Shown: positions 1-8,500, numbered from the stretch's first letter. The stretch: 16,395 nt of DNA from Dehalococcoidales bacterium (GCA_026416775.1 JAOAEN010000002.1:1-16395), one strand, 5' to 3'. Notes: generated by a model not told the origin, from the sequence alone. Program-made: numbers and translations.

Positions 1-29
1 CGGCAGCGTCAGATGTGTATAAGAGACAG
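1..29 (+). other. Nextera/Tn5 transposase adapter remnant (not genomic)
   Basis: Bases 11-29 read AGATGTGTATAAGAGACAG, the 19-bp Tn5 mosaic end used in Nextera libraries. Bases 1-10 (CGGCAGCGTC) match the part of the read-1 adapter just upstream of it. Together they equal the adapter minus its first four bases. The native reading frame of folP begins directly at base 30. This is library sequence left at a contig end and should be trimmed. Confidence 0.97.
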
Positions 30-179
30 CCGCAGGAGCGTCTTGAGGGAAACCTTGCCGTGACCGCCATCGGGATTGCCAACGGGGCGGACATGGTGCG
101 GGTGCATGATGTCCGCGCCACGGTTCTTGCCTGCCGGATGAGTGATGCCATCGTCAGGAGGGGTTCGGTCAATGACTGA
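30..179 (+). CDS. folP: Dihydropteroate synthase, C-terminal fragment (5' truncated)
   Basis: The last 49 codons of a dihydropteroate synthase, which joins 6-hydroxymethyl-dihydropterin pyrophosphate to p-aminobenzoate in folate synthesis. The visible part starts PQERLEGNLAVTAIGIANGA and continues to a MVRVHDV motif, the conserved R-x-H-D-V segment near the FolP C-terminus that binds the pyrophosphate or sulfate. It ends at TGA 177-179. The N-terminal barrel lies beyond the contig edge, where the adapter begins. The stop lies 8 bases inside folK, whose ATG is at 172, so the two are translationally coupled. There is no room for folB between folP and folK, its usual place in many genomes. Confidence 0.88.
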   Translation, partial: PQERLEGNLAVTAIGIANGADMVRVHDVRATVLACRMSDAIVRRGSVND

Positions 180-666
180 TATGGTTACCGCCTATCTCAG
201 TCTTGGCTCCAATCTAGGCAATCGCCAGGAAAATCTGGACATGGCGCTGAAGCTCCTTTCCCAGCGGATGAGGTTGGGGAAGATTTCTTCCATCTACGAC
301 ACGGAGCCCGTCGGGGACATCAAGCAGCCCCGCTTCCTCAATCTGTGCTGCGAGGTCTTCACCCGTCTTTCGCCCGAGGGGCTTCTCGCCCTTGCCAAGG
401 GCATTGAGGGGAAGATGGGGCGGCGGGGTAGGTCCGGTGAGCCACGCCCGATTGATATCGACATCCTGCTTTACGGTGATGCCGTCATCAATACCCCCGA
501 CCTTGTCATTCCCCACCCCCGGATGGCGGAGCGGGCCTTCGTGCTGGTACCCCTCGCCGAAATCGCCCCCAGCGTCGTGCATCCCGTGCTGAAGAAGACG
601 ATAAAAGAACTACGTAAGGCAGTGAAGGAAGTCCAGGGCGTGCTCAAGCTGGACACAACATCATGA
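172..666 (+). CDS. folK: 2-amino-4-hydroxy-6-hydroxymethyldihydropteridine pyrophosphokinase (HPPK)
   Basis: Cytosolic enzyme that transfers pyrophosphate from ATP to 6-hydroxymethyl-7,8-dihydropterin, just before FolP in folate synthesis. The protein has 164 residues, normal for HPPK. It shows the N-terminal LGSNLGNR motif (11-18), the metal-binding Asp pair in PRPIDIDIL (D95 and D97, the same numbers as in E. coli HPPK), and IPHPRMAERAFVLVPLAEIAP-type C-terminal sequence (113-133). ATG 172 was chosen because AGGAGGGG (156-163) lies 8 bases upstream. A longer frame opens at GTG 142, but this would put the ribosome site inside the gene and extend it far into folP. ATG 181 has poorer spacing. 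The stop is one base before the next gene. Confidence 0.95.
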   Translation: MTDMVTAYLSLGSNLGNRQENLDMALKLLSQRMRLGKISSIYDTEPVGDIKQPRFLNLCCEVFTRLSPEGLLALAKGIEGKMGRRGRSGEPRPIDIDILLYGDAVINTPDLVIPHPRMAERAFVLVPLAEIAPSVVHPVLKKTIKELRKAVKEVQGVLKLDTTS

Positions 667-667
667 A

Positions 668-1039
668 ATGTACGAGATTACCGTAAACGGACACTTTGAG
701 GCTGCCCACTACCTGCGCGGCTACCGTGGCAAGTGTGAGAACGTCCACGGGCACCGCTATCAGGTCGTGGTCACCGTTGAAGCGGCCCGCACCAACGAAA
801 TCGGGATTGCCTGCGATTTCACGGTGCTGAAGAAGCACCTCAGGGAGATCCTTTCCCGCTACGACCATGCCTGCCTGAACGATATCACCCCCTTTGACGA
901 GATCAACCCTTCCGCAGAAAATATCGCCGCCACCATCTACGACCAGCTCAAGTCAGCCCTCGCTGCCGCACCGGTCCGCATCAGGAGCGTGGCGGTCTGG
1001 GAATCGCCGGAACAGGGCGCTACCTACCGCCCGGACTAG
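668..1039 (+). CDS. 6-pyruvoyl-tetrahydropterin synthase/QueD family protein, probable PTPS-III type (FolB substitute)
   Basis: A 123-residue T-fold enzyme of the PTPS/QueD family. Zinc ligands are H14 (FEAAH), H27 and H29 (CENVHGH). C23 is at the catalytic cysteine position and is followed directly by E24. Other family signatures are DF at 50-51, DHACLN (66-71), PSAEN (81-85) and the pterin-anchoring glutamate in VWES (E112). QueD makes 6-carboxytetrahydropterin for queuosine. PTPS-III proteins, with Glu replacing or accompanying the catalytic Cys, are known to supply 6-hydroxymethyl-dihydropterin in bacteria lacking folB. The Cys-Glu motif, the position one base after folK, and the absence of folB between folP and folK favour PTPS-III. 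The motif alone does not exclude QueD. No strong Shine-Dalgarno is visible, so translation is probably coupled to folK. The stop overlaps that of the convergent Trm112 gene. Confidence 0.9.
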   Translation: MYEITVNGHFEAAHYLRGYRGKCENVHGHRYQVVVTVEAARTNEIGIACDFTVLKKHLREILSRYDHACLNDITPFDEINPSAENIAATIYDQLKSALAAAPVRIRSVAVWESPEQGATYRPD

Positions 1040-1230
1040 CCCGGCCGCACCTCAGCGGTCTTCTCCGGCGGTAGAAGCGACGGTATGCCGTCGCTGACGG
1101 GATAGTCCACATTGCATTTCGGACAGGAGAGGATGCCCCTGATGATTTCCTGTGCCTCTTCCGCAACGGTGAGCTCAAGGTGCCCCTTGCACACCGGGCA
1201 GACAAGGATTTCCACAAGCGAGCGCTTCAC
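1036..1230 (-). CDS. Trm112 family zinc-ribbon protein
   Basis: A 64-residue protein with the Trm112/UPF0434 pattern: LVEILVCPVC near the N-terminus, a central SCPKCNVDYPVSDGIPSLLP segment, and two CPxC pairs (C11/C14 and C36/C39) expected to bind zinc. In eukaryotes and archaea Trm112 is a stabilising partner of SAM-dependent methyltransferases. The role of the free-standing bacterial form is less clear, and no methyltransferase is adjacent here. The GTG start at 1230 is preceded by GGAG with 8 bases between. The frame is open up to base 1347, but that upstream part has no family similarity and contains the likely -10 box (1312-1307), so the short start is preferred. Its TAG stop shares CTAG (1036-1039) with the PTPS stop on the other strand. 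Confidence 0.85.
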   Translation of the reverse strand: MKRSLVEILVCPVCKGHLELTVAEEAQEIIRGILSCPKCNVDYPVSDGIPSLLPPEKTAEVRPG

Positions 1231-1306
1231 GCCTGTTTCTCCGGGAAAACCTGTTTTTTCGGAGCTTCGTGCCTCTCCTGCAGAATACGCCTTGCAGGAC
1301 GTTTCC

Positions 1307-1336
1307 ATTATACAGCACCGATAGAAACTTTTTGAA
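1307..1336 (-). promoter_or_regulatory. Putative sigma-70-type promoter for the Trm112 gene
   Basis: Reading the minus strand, a perfect TATAAT -10 box (1312-1307) lies 18 bases after TTCAAA (1336-1331), a 4/6 match to the -35 consensus. Transcription would begin near 1300, giving a leader of about 70 bases before GTG 1230. The -10 is strong and the -35 weak. The rest of the 1231-1554 gap holds the opposing lysA promoter and no further gene that I can recognise. Confidence 0.5.
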
Positions 1337-1499
1337 TTTAAAAACACGTTCCCGTCTGCACCCGATTGCCCGGCCCACTCTCCCTATCCCCCGCGGGGAA
1401 GCTATTTCCTTTGCCGCCGGTCGTTTTTTCCGCCCATGCTCACCCCATCAGTTTCCATCTCGCCCGGGACACCTGTGGAATTGCCGGGTCCAGTGTCAA

Positions 1500-1529
1500 T
1501 TGACTTGGTGCTCCAGTCGCTGCTAACAT
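1500..1529 (+). promoter_or_regulatory. Sigma-70-type promoter upstream of lysA-holB-ricT
   Basis: TTGACT (1500-1505, 5/6 match) and TAACAT (1524-1529, 4/6 match) are separated by 18 bases, and the -10 is preceded by TG one base upstream (1521-1522), an extended -10. Transcription would start near 1536, leaving a leader of about 20 bases. That is too short for a lysine riboswitch or attenuator, so control of this operon is probably at initiation if it exists at all. Confidence 0.6.
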
Positions 1530-1554
1530 TAGACTGTGATGGAGGGAGGTAAAA

Positions 1555-2871
1555 ATGGCAGATAAAACCAGCATTGCAAGGCTTGCGGTCTTCCCGGAGA
1601 CTGCCACCGTCGACGGTAAGGGACACCTTGTTATCGGGGGCTGTGATACGGTGGAGCTGGCGCAGAAGTTCGGGACACCGCTCTACGTCTTTGATGAAAC
1701 AGACCTGCGCGGCCGCTGCCGCGAGTTCAAGAAGGAGTTCGGCTCCCGCTATCCTGACACCATCGTTGCCTACTCGCTCAAGGCATTTCTCACCAAGGCA
1801 ATGGTACGCCTCATTGACGAGGAAGGGCTTGACCTTGATGTGGTTTCGGGGGGCGAACTGGGCTTTGCGCGGGCGGTCGGCTTTCCGGCTTCCCGCATCC
1901 ATTTCCCGGGCAACAACAAGTCGCGCGAGGAGCTTGAGCTTGCCATAAAGGAAGGCATCGGACATATCGTAGTGGACAATCTCACCGAGCTTGAAATGCT
2001 CATCGGGCTCGCCGGCAGGAAAAAGGTGAATGTGCTTCTGCGCCTGAACCCGGGCATTGACCCGCACACGCATAAATACAATACCACCGGCATTGCCGAT
2101 TCCAAGTTCGGCATCCCGCGTTCAAGCTGGGACGAGGCGGTGAAGACTGCCCTTGCGGCAAAAAGCCTCAACGTTGACGGGCTGCACGTCCACATCGGCT
2201 CAGGGCTTTTTGAGTACGAGCCGTACCTTGAGACGCTTGAGGTGGTGCTCCCCTATGCCGCTGAACTCAAGAAAAAGTTCGGCTATACGATGCAGATGCT
2301 GAGCATCGGGGGTGGCTTCGGGGCACGCTACGTGGTGGACAAGGTGCCGCCTACTATTGCCACCTTTGCCGAAAAGATCACCTCGCGCTTCATGAGCCTT
2401 TGCGACAAGTTCGGCCTGGGTAGGCCTAAGCTCATGATTGAGCCGGGCAGAAGGATCGTTGCCGTGGCGGGCGTGGCGCTTTATACCGTCGGGGTGGTCA
2501 AGGAAATCCCGGGGATAAGGACGTACGTTTCGGTGGACGGGGGCATGGGTGACAATATCCGCCAGCCGATGTACGGGGCGGTGCAGGAGGCTCTGGTCGC
2601 CAACCGGGCAGCAGAGCCGGACGTTAAGACGGTTACCATCTGCGGCAAGTACTGTGAGTCCGGCGATATCCTCATCAGGGAGATAAAGCTCCCCGAAATG
2701 AAGTACGGGGATATCCTGGCGGTGGCGGGCAGCGGTGCCTATGCGGTGCCGATGTCCTCAAACTACAATGCGGCGTTCCGCCCGGCGATCGTTTTCGTCA
2801 GGGACGGGCATGCCCGGCTCGTCCGGCGGCGGGAGACCCTTGAAGACCTCATGCGGCGCGACCCGGACTAA
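1555..2871 (+). CDS. lysA: Diaminopimelate decarboxylase
   Basis: PLP enzyme that decarboxylates meso-diaminopimelate to L-lysine, the last step of lysine synthesis. It has 438 residues, close to the family norm. Visible features are the PLP-binding lysine in VAYSLKAF (K76), DVVSGGELG (95-103), HVHIGSG (211-217), the phosphate-binding GGGFG (252-256), EPGRR (296-300), the active-site CESGD from the partner subunit (367-371), and GAYAVPMSSNYN (394-405). The CESGD Cys and Asp, with the EPGR arginine, agree with decarboxylation of a D-centre diacid rather than ornithine or arginine. ATG 1555 has a very strong GGAGGGAGG ribosome site (1541-1549). It is first in a probable operon with holB 11 bases downstream. 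Lysine synthesis has no obvious link to the replication genes that follow. Confidence 0.95.
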   Translation: MADKTSIARLAVFPETATVDGKGHLVIGGCDTVELAQKFGTPLYVFDETDLRGRCREFKKEFGSRYPDTIVAYSLKAFLTKAMVRLIDEEGLDLDVVSGGELGFARAVGFPASRIHFPGNNKSREELELAIKEGIGHIVVDNLTELEMLIGLAGRKKVNVLLRLNPGIDPHTHKYNTTGIADSKFGIPRSSWDEAVKTALAAKSLNVDGLHVHIGSGLFEYEPYLETLEVVLPYAAELKKKFGYTMQMLSIGGGFGARYVVDKVPPTIATFAEKITSRFMSLCDKFGLGRPKLMIEPGRRIVAVAGVALYTVGVVKEIPGIRTYVSVDGGMGDNIRQPMYGAVQEALVANRAAEPDVKTVTICGKYCESGDILIREIKLPEMKYGDILAVAGSGAYAVPMSSNYNAAFRPAIVFVRDGHARLVRRRETLEDLMRRDPD

Positions 2872-2882
2872 GGGGGATTTTC

Positions 2883-3899
2883 GTGTGGCGGTTGATCGGG
2901 CATGAGCGGGTGGTAGCCCAGCTTGAACAGGCCTTCAAGGCGGGCAGGCTCAGTCATGCCTACCTTATCGTAGGGCCGCGGCATGTCGGCAAGATGACGC
3001 TGGCACGTCTGATGGCGCAGGCGCTGAACTGTGGGGCGGAGGACCCGCCCTGCCTTGAGTGCGATTCGTGTCGGAAGATCGGTGCCCTTACCCATGCGGA
3101 CGTGCAGGTGGTCGGGCTGAGGGAGGGCGGGGACGAAGCGGAAGCCAAGCTCATCGGCATCGAGCAGGTGAGGGAAATCCAGCGTGCCGCAAGCCTTTCA
3201 CCATTTGAGGGAAAGCGCCGCGTCTTCATCATTGACGGAGCGGAGCTCCTTTCCGTGGAGGCGGCAAACTGCTTTCTCAAGACGCTTGAGGAGCCGCCCG
3301 AGCGGGTGACCTTTATCCTGCTCAGCACCGGTGAAAGGCAGCTTTTGCCCACCATTGTCTCGCGTTGCCAGAAGCTTGAGCTTGCCCCGCTTCCGGCAGA
3401 GCGCCTGGCGGCGACGCTCGTAGAGCTTGGCGGCATCAGCGCCGAGCGGGCAGGGCTTCTTGCCCGGCTTGCCCACGGCTGCCCGGGCTGGGCGCTGCTT
3501 GCCCTGCAGGACGAAGGACTGCTTGAGAGACGCCGTGAGGCTATCTCAGGTATAATGGATATCATCCGGGCGGATAGCCTCAGGCGGTTTGAATATGCCG
3601 GGCAGCTCGCCAGCCGCTTTGCCCAGAGCCGGAAGGCGGTCTATGATGCGCTTTCCCTGTGGCTTGAACTGTGGCGTGACCTTCTTTGCATTAAGCTGGG
3701 CGGTGAGGGGCTCGTGACGAATACCGACTGCCGGGGTGAGCTTGCCTCGCTTGCGGACGGTCTGGAAATCGCCGAGATCAGGGGTTTTGTGGAGAGCATC
3801 CGTCTTACCGTACAGAGGCTTGAGCAGAACGCCAACCCCAGACTTGCGCTTGAGGTCATGATGCTTGATATGCCCCGGCTGAAAAGTGAGGTGGCTTGA
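2883..3899 (+). CDS. holB: DNA polymerase III subunit delta' (clamp loader)
   Basis: Clamp-loader subunit that works with DnaX and HolA to place the beta clamp on primed DNA. The AAA+ core shows an N-terminal WRLIGHERVV, a complete P-loop GPRHVGKMT (31-39), a zinc cluster of four cysteines (C50, C57, C60, C63), VFIIDGAELL as the Walker B-like strand (114-123), NCFLKTLEEPP (129-139) and the SRC motif (160-162). Its 338 residues fit delta' rather than the longer DnaX, which carries C-terminal tau/gamma domains. The GTG start at 2883 follows GGGGGA in the short gap after lysA. The stop lies just before ricT, a pairing also seen in Firmicutes. Confidence 0.9.
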   Translation: MWRLIGHERVVAQLEQAFKAGRLSHAYLIVGPRHVGKMTLARLMAQALNCGAEDPPCLECDSCRKIGALTHADVQVVGLREGGDEAEAKLIGIEQVREIQRAASLSPFEGKRRVFIIDGAELLSVEAANCFLKTLEEPPERVTFILLSTGERQLLPTIVSRCQKLELAPLPAERLAATLVELGGISAERAGLLARLAHGCPGWALLALQDEGLLERRREAISGIMDIIRADSLRRFEYAGQLASRFAQSRKAVYDALSLWLELWRDLLCIKLGGEGLVTNTDCRGELASLADGLEIAEIRGFVESIRLTVQRLEQNANPRLALEVMMLDMPRLKSEVA

Positions 3900-3901
3900 G
3901 C

Positions 3902-4696
3902 ATGCCGAATATCGTTGGTGTGCGGTTTACCCGCGCCGGCAGGGTGCATTATTTTGATGCCGGCGATCTCTCCCTTGCAGTGGGGGACAGGGTCGTGGCA
4001 AACACCAGCCGCGGGCTTGAGCTTGGCTGGGTGGTCATCGCCCCGGGGCAGGTGGTCAGCGGTAACCCGGAAGAGCCGTTGAATACCGTGGTGCGTAAGG
4101 CCGAGCCCGAGGATATCGCCCGTGCCGCCGAGCTCAGGCAGAAGGCAAAGGAAGCCCTCGCCGAGTGCGAAAAGATGGTCGCCGAGCTCAAGCTGCCCAT
4201 GAAGCTGCTTACCGCCGAATACACGCTTGACGGCAACCGTCTCACCATCATGTTCAGCGCCGATGAGAGGGTGGACTTCCGCGAGCTTGTGCGGCGGCTT
4301 TCCGGACGCTTCCGGGTGAGGGTGGAGCTACGTCAGGTCGGCAGCCGCGATGAGGCCAAGCTGATCGGCAGCTTCGGCAGGTGCGGGCGAGAGCTGTGCT
4401 GCACCGCGTTCCTCACCGAGTTTACCCCCGTTTCCATCAAGATGGCAAAGGAGCAGGAACTGCCGCTTAACCCGATGAAGATCTCCGGGGCCTGCGGCAG
4501 GCTCATGTGCTGTCTTGCCTACGAGGCAGAGCACTACCGCGCCGTCAAGGAAAAGATGCCCAAGGTAGGACAGCGTGTCTCCACCCGCTTTGGCGAGGCA
4601 ACGGTGGTGGCCGGTAACCCTCTGCGGGAGACGGTGACCGTGGAGCTGGGAAGCGAAGCCACGATAGAAATCCCCCTGAGCGAGATATCCTATTAG
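3902..4696 (+). CDS. ricT: PSP1 domain protein, RicT (YaaT) family
   Basis: A 264-residue PSP1-family protein. In Bacillus, RicT forms a complex with RicA and RicF that binds iron-sulfur clusters, interacts with RNase Y, and affects mRNA maturation, competence, sporulation and biofilm formation. The family signature is clear: a central FGRCGRELCC (159-167) and a downstream ISGACGRLMCCLAYE (194-208), giving cysteines at 161, 166, 167, 198, 203 and 204. The ATG at 3902 is preferred because GAGGTGG (3888-3894) lies 7 bases upstream. A TTG at 3896 is in frame but too close to that site. The start is two bases after the holB stop. RicA and RicF are not in the window, and this lineage need not use RicT as Bacillus does. 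Confidence 0.9.
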   Translation: MPNIVGVRFTRAGRVHYFDAGDLSLAVGDRVVANTSRGLELGWVVIAPGQVVSGNPEEPLNTVVRKAEPEDIARAAELRQKAKEALAECEKMVAELKLPMKLLTAEYTLDGNRLTIMFSADERVDFRELVRRLSGRFRVRVELRQVGSRDEAKLIGSFGRCGRELCCTAFLTEFTPVSIKMAKEQELPLNPMKISGACGRLMCCLAYEAEHYRAVKEKMPKVGQRVSTRFGEATVVAGNPLRETVTVELGSEATIEIPLSEISY

Positions 4697-4698
4697 GG

Positions 4699-4759
4699 TT
4701 CTGCCGTCAGGTGGTGGGCCGGGGGTGAAGTCTGCCTTTCAGGCGGGTATACGGCAGAA
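4699..4759. terminator. Inverted repeat between convergent ricT and pyrK, possible bidirectional terminator
   Basis: TTCTGCCGT (4699-4707) and ACGGCAGAA (4751-4759) are perfect 9-bp complements around a 43-base interval. That interval contains a second small hairpin, GCCT-TTC-AGGC (4734-4744). The element lies between the 3' ends of two convergent operons, where a terminator is expected. There is no long T-run next to either arm, so a classic intrinsic terminator is not proven. The 96-base gap holds nothing else. Confidence 0.4.
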
Positions 4760-4792
4760 GGCATTTTGCGGGCGGTGCTACCTACGGCGTTC

Positions 4793-5584
4793 TCAACCCT
4801 CAAGGCTGGCAAAATCAATCTCCGCCAGCGGAAACACGGGGCCGTCCCGGCAGACCTGCTTTAACCCCGATTTTGTCCTGATGGTGCAGCCGTAGCAGGC
4901 GCCGACGCCGCAGCCCATCATCACTTCAAGCGATACCTGCACGTCTTTCCCCTCAAGCTCGGGCATCTCTGCCATTGCCCGGTACATGCCGAGGGGACCG
5001 CAGGCGAAGACCTGGTCGATATTTTCAAGGTAATGCGGAATGAGCCGGGTAGCAGGGCCCGTAAAGCCCTCGCTGCCGTCCTCCGTGGCGCAGACAACAT
5101 GGAGGCTGTCGGCGCGGACGCCGCTTTCGTAGATCCTCTGGGGCAAGTTCACCGGCAGGATCTGGTCGGCGGTGCGTGCCCCGCAGATGATGGTCACCTT
5201 TTTCCACTCCGCCACCGCCCTTTCGGCAAGGAAATAGAGCGGGGCAATGCCGAGACCCCCGGCAACGAGGAGCAGGTTGCGGGTACGGGAGTCTACGGTG
5301 TAGCCCCTGCCGAGCGCGCCGAAGACCTCAAGGGTATCCCCCTTTTTGCACCGGGCAAGCCATTGTGTGCCCCTGCCGCGCACCTTGAAGAGCAGTGCCA
5401 GTTCCCCGTTGGCCACCCGGTGGATGCTGAAGGGGCGGGGAAGGATGGTGTCCCCGCCGCAGCGCACCATGACGAACTGTCCAGGCCGGGCATCTAGTGC
5501 AATCTCGGGGGCGCTGAGCCAGATAAGGCGCACCCCGGGCAGGGCCTCAACGCTGGAGAGCACCCTTGCGCTCACCTGCTTCAT
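4793..5584 (-). CDS. pyrK: Dihydroorotate dehydrogenase electron-transfer subunit
   Basis: Subunit of class 1B dihydroorotate dehydrogenase that passes electrons from PyrD to NAD+ through FAD and a [2Fe-2S] cluster. The 263 residues show the FAD-binding RPFSI (50-54), the NAD-domain GGLGIAPL (109-116), ACGPLGM (194-200) and a C-terminal cluster motif C225-x4-C230-x2-C233-x11-C245. It is the last gene of the pyr operon. Its ATG overlaps the carB stop by four bases (ATGA), with AAGGAG 6 bases upstream. Unusually, its catalytic partner pyrD does not follow; the next gene downstream is the convergent ricT. Confidence 0.94.
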   Translation of the reverse strand: MKQVSARVLSSVEALPGVRLIWLSAPEIALDARPGQFVMVRCGGDTILPRPFSIHRVANGELALLFKVRGRGTQWLARCKKGDTLEVFGALGRGYTVDSRTRNLLLVAGGLGIAPLYFLAERAVAEWKKVTIICGARTADQILPVNLPQRIYESGVRADSLHVVCATEDGSEGFTGPATRLIPHYLENIDQVFACGPLGMYRAMAEMPELEGKDVQVSLEVMMGCGVGACYGCTIRTKSGLKQVCRDGPVFPLAEIDFASLEG

Positions 5585-8500
5585 TGCGGCTCCTTGTCCC
5601 GGTAATCAGGGAGCGGCTGGATGGCATAGCCCTGCCCCCGCCGCGACATGATGGTGGCAACGGCGCGGATGGTGTCCAGCGAGGTGAAGCAGGGGATGCG
5701 CTTTTCCACGGCGGCACGGCGGATGTAGAAGCCGTCGCGCAGCGGGGCGTGCCCGCCGGTAATGGTGTTCACCACGGCGGCAATGGTGCCGTCATTGATG
5801 AGGTCGATGATGTTGGGGTGCCCTTCGCTGAGCTTCTTGCTGATCATCTTCACCGGGATGCCGGCTGCCTGGACCATGGCGGCAGTGCCCTCGGTGGCGT
5901 AGATCCTGCTCCCGCAGGCGGCAAGCTGGCGGATGATGGGCAGCGCCTCCGCTTTGTCCCGGTCGGCGATGCTGAAGAGGATACCGCCTCCCGGCGGCAC
6001 TTCGAGACCCGCGGCGATGATCGTTTTAGCAAGCGCCGCCTCGAACGTATAGTCAATGCCCATGACCTCCCCGGTGGACTTCATCTCCGGGCCGAGGTAG
6101 GTGTCCACCCCAGCCAGCTTGGACATGGAAAAGACCGGTGCCTTGATGGCGACCAGCTTTCTCACCGGCCATAGGCCATTCTGGTAGCCCTGTTCCCTCA
6201 GGCTCTGCCCGAGCATTACCCGCGTGGCGACCTTGACCATCGGGACACCGGTTACCTTGGAGAGGAAGGGTACGGTACGGCTGGCCCTGGGGTTGACCTC
6301 AATCACGTAAACGTGGGAGTCCCCCTCGTATTTCCCCGGCGTGATGACGAACTGGATGTTCATGAGCCCCTTGACTTTAAGGGCAAGCCCGATGCGTATC
6401 GTGTATTCCACGATGGTCTCCACCTCTCTGGGGGTGAGGTTCAGGCCGGGGTAGACCGCCATGGAATCGCCGCTGTGTACGCCGGCGCGTTCAATGTGCT
6501 CCATGATGCCGGGGATGAGCACCGTCTCGCCATCGGCGATGGCGTCAACCTCGCACTCCTTGCCCTGCAGGTATTTATCGATGAGCACGGGATGCCCCGT
6601 GTCCAGTTCAATTGCCATGCCCATATAGCGGGCAAGCTCGGTGGGATTGTAGACGATCTCCATCGCCCTTCCGCCGAGGACATAACTGGGGCGCACGAGC
6701 ACGGGATAGCCGATAAGCTCCGCCACCTTGAGGGCTTCGTCAAGCGAGGTCACCCCTGCCCCCGGCGGCTGCGGGATCCCCAGCTCTTCCAGGAAGGCTT
6801 CAAAGCGCTTGCGGTCGCTGGCAAGGTCAATGGCATCGGCGCTTGAGCCGATAATGGGCATGCCGCTGCGGGAAAGCGGCTGCGACAGGTTGATGGCGGT
6901 CTGTCCGCCGAACTGCACGATGGATGGCGGCGGCATGTTGTAGCCGGAGCCCTGGTTGGTGCTCTCGTTTTCCAGCATGTCGCGCACACTTTCCTCATCA
7001 AGGGCTTCAAAGTAGAGCCGGTCGGAGGTGCCAAAATCGGTGGAGACAGTCTCCGGGTTGGAATTGATCATGATGCTCTTGTAGCCGGCTTCTTTGAGGG
7101 CCCTTGCCGCGTGCACCGAGCAGTAGTCAAACTCTATCCCCTGGCCGATGCGGATGGGGCCCGAGCCGATCACCGCCGCCTTGGGGGCATCGTCCGGGAC
7201 TGCCTCGTTTTCCTGCTCGTAGGTGGAGTAAAAGTAGGGGGTTGCCGCATCAAACTCGGCAGCACAGGTGTCCACCATCTTGTAAACGGGGCGGATATTC
7301 CAGCTGTAGCGGAGCTGTCTCACCTGCTCGGGGAGCTTATCGGCAAGGATGCCGATCTGTTCGTCGGAAAAACCGAGCCTCTTTGCCCGCCAGAGGCGTT
7401 CCGGGGTGAGGGGCTGGGAGAGGAGTTCCTTTTCCATGTTGACGATGTTCTGAAGCTTGTTGATGAACCAGAGGTCTATCTTGGTGTAATCGGCAATCGC
7501 CTCAGGGCTGATGCCGCGCCTCAGTGCCGCCATGATCGCCCAGAGGCGCAGGTCGTTGGGGGGCATGAGAGGATAGTCCCTGACGTTCCTGCCCTTCTCC
7601 CAGGAGGGGTCTTCCCAGAGGAGGGAACGCTTGCCGAACTCGAGGGAACGCACCGCCTTCTGCAGTGCCGCTTCAAAGGTGCGGTCAATTGCCATGACCT
7701 CACCGGTGGCCTTCATCTGGGTGCCGATGACGCGGTCGCCGCTGGCAAACTTGTCAAACGGCCAGCGGGGGATCTTCACGACAACATAGTCCAGCGCCGG
7801 CTCAAAGGACGCCATGGTCTTTCCGGTGACGGCGTTCTTGATCTGGTCGAGGGTCTTGCCCACGGCAATCTTTGCCGCCACGCGCGCTATCGGGTAGCCG
7901 GTGGCCTTGGAGGCGAGTGCGGAGCTGCGGCTCACCCTGGGGTTGACCTCAATGACGTAATACTGCCGACTCTTCGGGTCAAGGGCGAGCTGGACGTTGC
8001 AGCCACCTTCAACCTTGAGGGCGCGGATGATGTTGAGGGAGGCGGTGCGGAGCATCTGGTACTCGGTATCGGTGAGGGTCTGGCTGGGGGCGACGACGAT
8101 GCTGTCGCCGGTGTGCACGCCCATAGGGTCGAAGTTCTCCATGTTGCAGACGGTGATGCAGTTATCGGCGGCATCCCGCATGACCTCGTACTCAATTTCC
8201 TTCCAGCCCCCCAGCCACCGCTCGAGGAGGATCTGGTGGATAGGGCTGGTGGCAAGCCCGACGGCGGCCCTCTCCTCAAGCTCTTCCATCGTGTGGGCAA
8301 CGCCGCCCCCTGTCCCCCCGAGGGTGAAGGACGGGCGGATGATGAGGGGAAGCCCGAGTTCGCCGGCTGCCCTGCGGGCGTCCGCCACCGTAGTGACGGT
8401 GCGGCTTTCCAGCACCGGCTCGCCGATGCTCTGCATAAGCTGCTTGAAAAGCTCGCGGTTTGAGGCGTTGCGGATGGTCTCCACCGAAGTCCCCAGCGGG

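Noticed and set aside
142..171. GTG at 142 as the folK start
   Set aside because: It would place the AGGAGGGG site inside the coding region and add residues not found in HPPK.
1231..1347. N-terminal extension of the Trm112 protein
   Set aside because: The extra part contains the -10 box, shows no family similarity, and the GTG at 1230 has a well-placed ribosome site.
1402..1554. A possible lysine riboswitch or T-box before lysA
   Set aside because: The likely promoter leaves only about 20 bases of leader, and none of the conserved elements of either RNA is visible upstream.
7111..8463. A 450-codon open frame on the plus strand
   Set aside because: It lies wholly antisense to carB, which has full-length conserved domains. 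It has no recognisable family and is a by-product of high GC content.
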